NCBI RefSeq assembly: GCF_017301735.1
Contig: NZ_CP071090.1
Location: 8,298,001-8,362,000 of the forward strand
From: Pyxidicoccus parkwaysis
GTDB lineage: Bacteria; Myxococcota; Myxococcia; Myxococcales; Myxococcaceae
Length of the DNA stretch: 64,000 bases
Direction of reading: 5' to 3'
Shown: in pieces, positions 59,696-64,000 of the stretch
How the letters are laid out: each line of letters starts with the position of its first letter
Position numbering within the stretch: position 1 is the first letter of the stretch
The notes under the pieces: generated by a model
What the model saw: only the letters and a program-made list of their open reading frames with translations
Databases searched by the model: none
Told to the model about the DNA's origin: nothing
Translations under genes and position numbers: made by a program

Positions 59696-60637
59696 CTATT
59701 GGCCCGCGCCGAAGGGCTGGCTGCCCGGCGCCAGCTTGTGGCCCGACAGGAAGTCCGCCGCGCGCATCACCCGCTTGCCCTCCGGCTGGAGCTCCAGCAG
59801 CACGAGCGAGCCCTCGCCGCACGCCACTTCGATTCCATCCGTGTTGGCCGCGAGCACCGTGCCCGGCGTGCCCGTGCTCCCGGCCGCCCGCACCTTGTGC
59901 ACCTTGAGCAGCTTGCCGCCCAGCGTGGTGAACGCGCCGGGCCACGGCGTGAAGGCGCGCAGGCGCCGCTCCAATTCCACCGCCGGCTTGGTGAAGTCCA
60001 GCCGCCCCTCGTCCTTCTCGATGATGGGCGCCAGCACCACGCCCTCCGTGGGCTGCGGCACGGGCTTCAGCTCGCCGCTGAGGTACTTCGGCAGGGCCTC
60101 GCGCAGCACCTCGCCGCCGAGCGCGGACAGCTTCACGTGCAGCGACGCGCTCGTCTCGTCGGGCGCAATCGGCAGCCGCTTCATCGCCAGCACCGGGCCG
60201 GTGTCCAGGCCCTCGTCCATCACCATCAGCGACACGCCCGTCTCCGCGTCACCGTGCGCAATGGACCATTGAATGGGCGCGGCGCCCCGGAAGCGCGGCA
60301 AGAGCGACGCGTGCACGTTGACGCAGCCCTTGGGCGGAAGCTCCAGGATGTCCTTGGGGAGGATGCGCCCGTACGCGGTGACGACGCAGATGTCCGGGCT
60401 GTACTTGCGCAGCTCCTCGGAGAGCGGCGGCGTCTTCAGCTTCACCGGCTGCAACACGGGCACGCCGCGCGACAGGGCCAGCTCCTTCACCGGCGGCGCG
60501 GCCAGCGTGTTGCCACGGCCCTTGGGCTTGTCCGGCTGGGTGACGACGGCCACCACGTCGCCCAACTCGAAGCAGGCGGCCAGCGATGACACGGCGAACT
60601 CCGGCGTGCCCATGAAGATGATGCGGGGTCGACTCAT
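59696..60637 (-). CDS. fmt: Methionyl-tRNA formyltransferase
   Basis: 313 residues. Adds the formyl group to initiator Met-tRNA. N-terminal Rossmann domain: IIFMGTPEFAVSSL, then NVHASLLPRFRGAAPIQW with catalytic N107 and H109, and GLDTGPVL with D145. C-terminal OB domain begins near residue 205 (TEGVVLAPIIEKDEGRLDF) and includes VRAFTPWPGAFT-like sequence. Genes on the minus strand run HAMP-like protein, fmt, dehydroquinase-like gene, rsmB; the spacing (30 and 43 bases, then a 4-base overlap) suggests one transcript. Confidence 0.96.
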   Translation of the reverse strand: MSRPRIIFMGTPEFAVSSLAACFELGDVVAVVTQPDKPKGRGNTLAAPPVKELALSRGVPVLQPVKLKTPPLSEELRKYSPDICVVTAYGRILPKDILELPPKGCVNVHASLLPRFRGAAPIQWSIAHGDAETGVSLMVMDEGLDTGPVLAMKRLPIAPDETSASLHVKLSALGGEVLREALPKYLSGELKPVPQPTEGVVLAPIIEKDEGRLDFTKPAVELERRLRAFTPWPGAFTTLGGKLLKVHKVRAAGSTGTPGTVLAANTDGIEVACGEGSLVLLELQPEGKRVMRAADFLSGHKLAPGSQPFGAGQ

Positions 60638-60667
60638 AGCGATTGCGCTTCTCCTGCTCCGGGCAAC

Positions 60668-61249
60668 TCAGGCCACGGACTTGAAGGTGCCCCCGGTGGG
60701 ATTGTCCACCGCCTGACGCTTGCGGAACTGCAATGCCGTCAGCGTCTCCAGCGCCGCGCGGGCCTCGGGGGTGGTGGCCGAGCCCTTGAGCGCCTCCACC
60801 GCGGACTCCAGGGCATGTGCCTCCTCCGCCTCGCGCTGGCGGATGCGGTCGAACGCCTCACTGAAGCGCGCGAAGAAGCTCTTGAGCTCGTCGCCCTTGC
60901 GCAGCGGCCGCAGCCGGGGATAGCGCCCCGCGGCGAGCGCCGCCACGTAGAGGCTCATCACGTGCACGGGACCCGCAACGCGGTGCGTGAAGAGCAGGCC
61001 GAAGAGGCCGAGCGCCACGCCCGTGCCCACCGTGCCCAGCCCCGTGAGCCATAGCAGCGTCTCCCCTCCATCCACACCCGACGCCATGGCGGACACATGG
61101 ACGCGGTGCGCCAGCAACCCGAAGACGAGGATGCTCCCCGCGCCGATGCCGGCCAGCAGGGTGATGTATTTGAGCTGGAACTCGCGGTCGAGGATGTACG
61201 TCCGGCGGACGTAGGTGGGGCGAGCCGGCTTGTGGGGTTCGTCTGCCAT
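60668..61249 (-). CDS. Two-pass membrane protein with HAMP-like linker
   Basis: 193 residues, ATG 61247-61249. Basic N-terminus, TM1 (YITLLAGIGAGSILVFGLLA) and TM2 (LLWLTGLGTVGTGVALGLFGLLFTHRVAGP), then a HAMP-like region (HRVAGPVHVMSLYVAALAAGRYPRLRPLRKGDELKSFFARF) and a short coiled coil. No kinase or receptor output domain follows, so it looks like a minimal membrane signalling adaptor. The HRVAGP motif is typical of a family of such proteins in deltaproteobacteria. First gene of the probable fmt transcript. Confidence 0.78.
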   Translation of the reverse strand: MADEPHKPARPTYVRRTYILDREFQLKYITLLAGIGAGSILVFGLLAHRVHVSAMASGVDGGETLLWLTGLGTVGTGVALGLFGLLFTHRVAGPVHVMSLYVAALAAGRYPRLRPLRKGDELKSFFARFSEAFDRIRQREAEEAHALESAVEALKGSATTPEARAALETLTALQFRKRQAVDNPTGGTFKSVA

Positions 61250-61351
61250 GTCGTTGACCAGCGTACCCCAGGAGACCTGGGTGGTTTGCTTCCTTCGTGC
61301 CAGGAGGTTTACACGGAAGACAGGACAAACCCGCAGACGCAAGGAGACCGC

Positions 61352-62947
61352 ATGGCCCGCTCTCTCGCCGCGTTGTGTGTCGCGCTTTCGTTCCTCACCC
61401 TCGCAGGGTGCAAGGGGGACCCGTCGAGTCCGGAGTACTGGGGTTCGAACATTCAACAATCGCGGCGAGCGGAAGACCGCATCCGGATGATTGAGGCGCT
61501 GCGGACGTCGGGGAAGCTGAACGAGTCCTTCCTCCCCATGCTCCACGAGCAGCTGGCCGGCGAGAAGAAGCCCGAGGTGCGGGCGGCGCTGGCGCGGGCC
61601 CTGGGGGACTTGAAGTCGAAGGACTCGGTGGAGCCGCTGAAGGCGGCGCTGGACCCGGCCGCCGGGGACATGTCCTCGCAGCTCGCCAACAAGGCCATGG
61701 TGACGACGCTGGGCTCCATTGGAGACCCGCGCGCGGTGCCCGCGCTGGTGCCGCTGCTGCGCGCCAAGGACAACTACACGCGCATCGAGGCCGTGCAGGT
61801 GCTGGGCACGATGAAGGCGAAGGAGGCCGTGGAGCCGCTCATCGCCCTGGCCACCGACGAGACGGTGGAGCCGTTCCTCAACAAGAAGGCGATTGAGGCG
61901 CTGGGCAACATCGGCGACCCGCGCGCGGCGCCCGCGCTGATTCGGATGCTGACGAAGGAGCGCAAGGGCAAGTCCTTCTACGTGGAGAGCTCGTACGCGC
62001 TGTTCCAGCTCGGCCAGCCCGCGGCGGACGCGCTGCTGCCCGCGCTGGAGGGCCGCGACGAGGACTTGCTCAAGTGGGCCAAGGCCAACGGCGTCAACCC
62101 CGCGAGCTACCCGATGAAGGCGGCGACGGTGTTGGGTGACTTGCGCGACAAGCGCGCGGTGGGGGCGCTGGTGAAGCAGCTCTCCTTCACGCACTCGGAC
62201 GCGCAAATCCAGGCGCTGGTTCGGATGCAGGCCGCGGACGCGCTGGCGCGCCTGCGCGCGGCGGAGGCGGTGAAGCCGCTGGCCGCCATGCTGACGGAGA
62301 CGGACCCCACCGTGCGTGACGCCTACGTGCGCGCCCTCACGCGCCTGGGCGGGCGTGACGCGCTGCCGGCGCTGGAGAAGGCGGCGGGCACGGGCGACTT
62401 CGACACGCGCGAAATCGCCGTGCGCGGACTGGCCATGCTGGGCGACGGGCGGGATTTGCCCCTCCTCCAGAAGCTCGTCGCCGCCGAGCCGGCGCGCACC
62501 GCGGCCGACTGCAAGAAGACGAGCGAGGAGGGCTGCGACAACGCGGCGGCACTGGGCAAGAAGCGCGCGGACCAGCTCGCCAAATACACGAAGCTGCTGG
62601 AGGCGGGCCAGGCGTGCGCGGGCAACGTGGGCTGCTGGGCACAGCGCCTGGACAAGTCGGACCCGCTGATGCTGGAGCGCGCGGCGCTGGAGCTGGGCCG
62701 CTCCGGCGTGGCCGACCATGCGGGCACCCTCGCCGCGCGGCTGAGCGAGCGCAACACCGAGTCGCGCCTGGCGCTCATCCTCGCGGTGACGTGGCTGACG
62801 GAGGACTCCAAGGACGCGGCGAACAAGCTCCGCGAGTCCGCGCTGCCGGCCCTGCGCAAGCAGCTCCAGGACGAGCAGGGGATGACCCAGTTCGCCACCG
62901 TGAATGAGGACCTGCGCCGGCTGGTGGCGCGCATCGACCACACCTGA
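61352..62947 (+). CDS. HEAT-repeat lipoprotein
   Basis: 531 residues. AAGGAG ribosome site; lipoprotein signal ending LAGC. Eight or more HEAT/PBS-lyase-type repeats (RAALARALGDLKSKDSVEPLKAAL, VTTLGSIGDPRAVPALVPLL, EALGNIGDPRAAPALIRML, AATVLGDLRDKRAVGALVKQL, VRALTRLGGRDALPALEKA). A Cys-containing insert at about 390-430 (CKKTSEEGCDN, CAGNVGCW) probably forms disulfides in the periplasm. Likely a binding scaffold on the outer membrane; partner unknown. Divergent from the HAMP-like gene by 102 bases. Confidence 0.85.
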   Translation: MARSLAALCVALSFLTLAGCKGDPSSPEYWGSNIQQSRRAEDRIRMIEALRTSGKLNESFLPMLHEQLAGEKKPEVRAALARALGDLKSKDSVEPLKAALDPAAGDMSSQLANKAMVTTLGSIGDPRAVPALVPLLRAKDNYTRIEAVQVLGTMKAKEAVEPLIALATDETVEPFLNKKAIEALGNIGDPRAAPALIRMLTKERKGKSFYVESSYALFQLGQPAADALLPALEGRDEDLLKWAKANGVNPASYPMKAATVLGDLRDKRAVGALVKQLSFTHSDAQIQALVRMQAADALARLRAAEAVKPLAAMLTETDPTVRDAYVRALTRLGGRDALPALEKAAGTGDFDTREIAVRGLAMLGDGRDLPLLQKLVAAEPARTAADCKKTSEEGCDNAAALGKKRADQLAKYTKLLEAGQACAGNVGCWAQRLDKSDPLMLERAALELGRSGVADHAGTLAARLSERNTESRLALILAVTWLTEDSKDAANKLRESALPALRKQLQDEQGMTQFATVNEDLRRLVARIDHT

Positions 62948-62954
62948 CGGTGCC

Positions 62955-64000
62955 TCACGCGAGGAGCGAGGACGGCAGGCGCTCCGCCGCGTGGTGCAGC
63001 ACGGAGAGCTGGCGCACCAGCCGTTCTCCGTGCGTACGCGTGAGCGCGTCCCCTTCCAGGGGTGGTGACTGGGCGGGCAGCGGCGACGGCGCGCGGCGCT
63101 GCTCCACCGCCGAGGCCAGGTCCTCCAGCACGGCGGCGGTGTAGCGCGCCACGGGCTCCAGGTCCGGCGCGTTGGGCCCGCGCAGGCTGGTGGACAGCGC
63201 CGTCACCGCCGACGTCAGGCGCCGCGCGTAGGTGAGCAGCGCCATGAGGGGCTCGAGCTGCCGCGCGGGTCCGCGCCACTCGATGAGCATCCGCTGGAAG
63301 GAGGCCTCGGCGTTGAGCAGCGCGATGCCCATGCGCCGCCGCGCCTCGCGCACGGCGGGCTCCTCGTCCGAGCGCCCCGCGACCACCACGCGCAGGTAGT
63401 CCCGGTCCGCGCGCAGCGCGTTGGCCACCTGCTCGGGGAAGCGCAGGTGCTCCGGGCTGGGCCACAAAAGCCGCGCCCCCACCAGCGCGAGCACACCGCC
63501 CATCAGCGTGTTGACGATGCGCACGCCGGCCAGCTCCCAGTCGCCGGACTGGAGCTCGGCGAGCAGCACCAGCGCGGGCGTGAGCAGCACCTGGAACGCG
63601 GGCAGGCTGATGGGCTGGATGCTCATGGCCACCGCGAACAGCACCATGATGGCCACGAGGATGATGATGGGGTCCTTCACCAGCACCACCAGCCCCGCCG
63701 CCAGCGCCGCGCCGAGGATGGTGCCCGCCACGCGCTGCAGGCTGCGCTGGAGCGTGAGCCCCGTGTAGGGCTGGAGGACGACGTTGACGGTGATGATGAC
63801 CCAGTAGCCGTGGTTGAGCCCGAGCCCCGTCACGAGCGCGGTGGCGACCGCCGCGGAGACGCCCAGCCGCAGCGCGTGGCGGAAGATGACCGAGCGCGGG
63901 TTGAGGTTCTCCCGCAGCGGCTCCAGCAGCGAGCGCGAGGTCGCCTCCGCGGGACGGGGCGCCATCGGCAGCTCGGCCGGCATCGGCTTCCCCGCCTCCA
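62955..64000 (-). CDS. FUSC-family transporter, C-terminal part (5' end outside window)
   Basis: The frame is open to the right edge, so the start is not seen; an internal ATG at 63981-63983 is possible but unlikely as the true start. Residues after it show four to five hydrophobic segments (LRLGVSAAVATALVTGLGLNHGYWVIITVNVVLQP, GTILGAALAAGLVVLV, ILVAIMVLFAVAMSI, VNTLMGGVLALVGARLLW) followed by a helical cytoplasmic domain. This is the FUSC-type half of YccS/aromatic-acid-exporter-like proteins. Substrate unknown. Confidence 0.82.
   Translation of the reverse strand, partial: EAGKPMPAELPMAPRPAEATSRSLLEPLRENLNPRSVIFRHALRLGVSAAVATALVTGLGLNHGYWVIITVNVVLQPYTGLTLQRSLQRVAGTILGAALAAGLVVLVKDPIIILVAIMVLFAVAMSIQPISLPAFQVLLTPALVLLAELQSGDWELAGVRIVNTLMGGVLALVGARLLWPSPEHLRFPEQVANALRADRDYLRVVVAGRSDEEPAVREARRRMGIALLNAEASFQRMLIEWRGPARQLEPLMALLTYARRLTSAVTALSTSLRGPNAPDLEPVARYTAAVLEDLASAVEQRRAPSPLPAQSPPLEGDALTRTHGERLVRQLSVLHHAAERLPSSLLA

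Noticed and set aside
61250..62941. Upstream extension of the HAMP-like membrane protein
   Set aside because: The extension is Arg/Gln/His-rich antisense of the HEAT lipoprotein gene; ATG 61249 opens the recognisable protein.
1..64000. CRISPR arrays, rRNA or tRNA genes
   Set aside because: No regularly spaced identical repeats with unique spacers and no tRNA or rRNA signature were seen by eye; the repeats present are coding or degenerate tandem types.

Overview
The window is very GC-rich, with GTG starts, dense gene packing, many lipoproteins, giant low-complexity proteins, a PP2C phosphatase and a chemoreceptor. This, with the families present, points to a myxobacterium of the Myxococcus/Corallococcus/Pyxidicoccus group. 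That is an inference from gene content; there is no rRNA or tRNA gene in the window to confirm it.

Layout. 1-13.9 kb: an M23 peptidase lipoprotein (cut by the window edge), threonine aldolase, endonuclease III, peptide deformylase, a ~2,024-residue pseudo-receiver/coiled-coil/J-like protein, PriA and a glutathione S-transferase. 13.1-25.7 kb: two envelope proteins, a 1,769-residue TPR protein, a family 2 glycosyltransferase, a DUF255 thioredoxin-fold lipoprotein, an RluA-type pseudouridine synthase and an HEXXH peptidase. 25.7-35.9 kb: small envelope and unknown proteins, a DUF2058 protein with a clear terminator, an SDR, a beta-propeller lipoprotein, an AraC regulator, a YVTN-type propeller protein and a DUF4386 membrane protein.

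35.9-43.5 kb is the accessory region and the most interesting part. A compact five-gene operon (TIGR02270 HEAT protein, DUF2169 protein, active-site-dead thiolase-like protein, DUF4150/PAAR-like protein with a C-terminal SHH-type HNH nuclease, and a beta-propeller protein that is the likely immunity protein) lies between two 75-bp imperfect direct repeats. The left repeat forms the 3' end of the DUF4386 gene. Just beyond the right repeat an intact IS4-family element (41909-43352, 10-bp target duplication) splits a small Cys-rich lipoprotein gene; removing the element restores a 109-residue frame exactly. I read the operon as a contact-dependent, probably type VI-delivered, nuclease effector cassette exchanged as a unit.

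43.6-64 kb: unknown secreted proteins, a chemoreceptor without a sensory domain, a PP2C phosphatase, a membrane-anchored choice-of-anchor X protein paired with a secreted hydrolase-like protein, an aminotransferase, a cysteine-less thioredoxin-fold protein, an SDR, an MJ1255-type glycosyltransferase, a LysR regulator, an fmt - degenerate dehydroquinase - rsmB operon, a HEAT-repeat lipoprotein and a FUSC transporter (cut by the right edge).

A recurring theme is repeat growth: in giant proteins, in protein tails (Nth, the dehydroquinase-like protein), and at two convergent gene junctions where repeats carry copies of the gene ends including stop codons.
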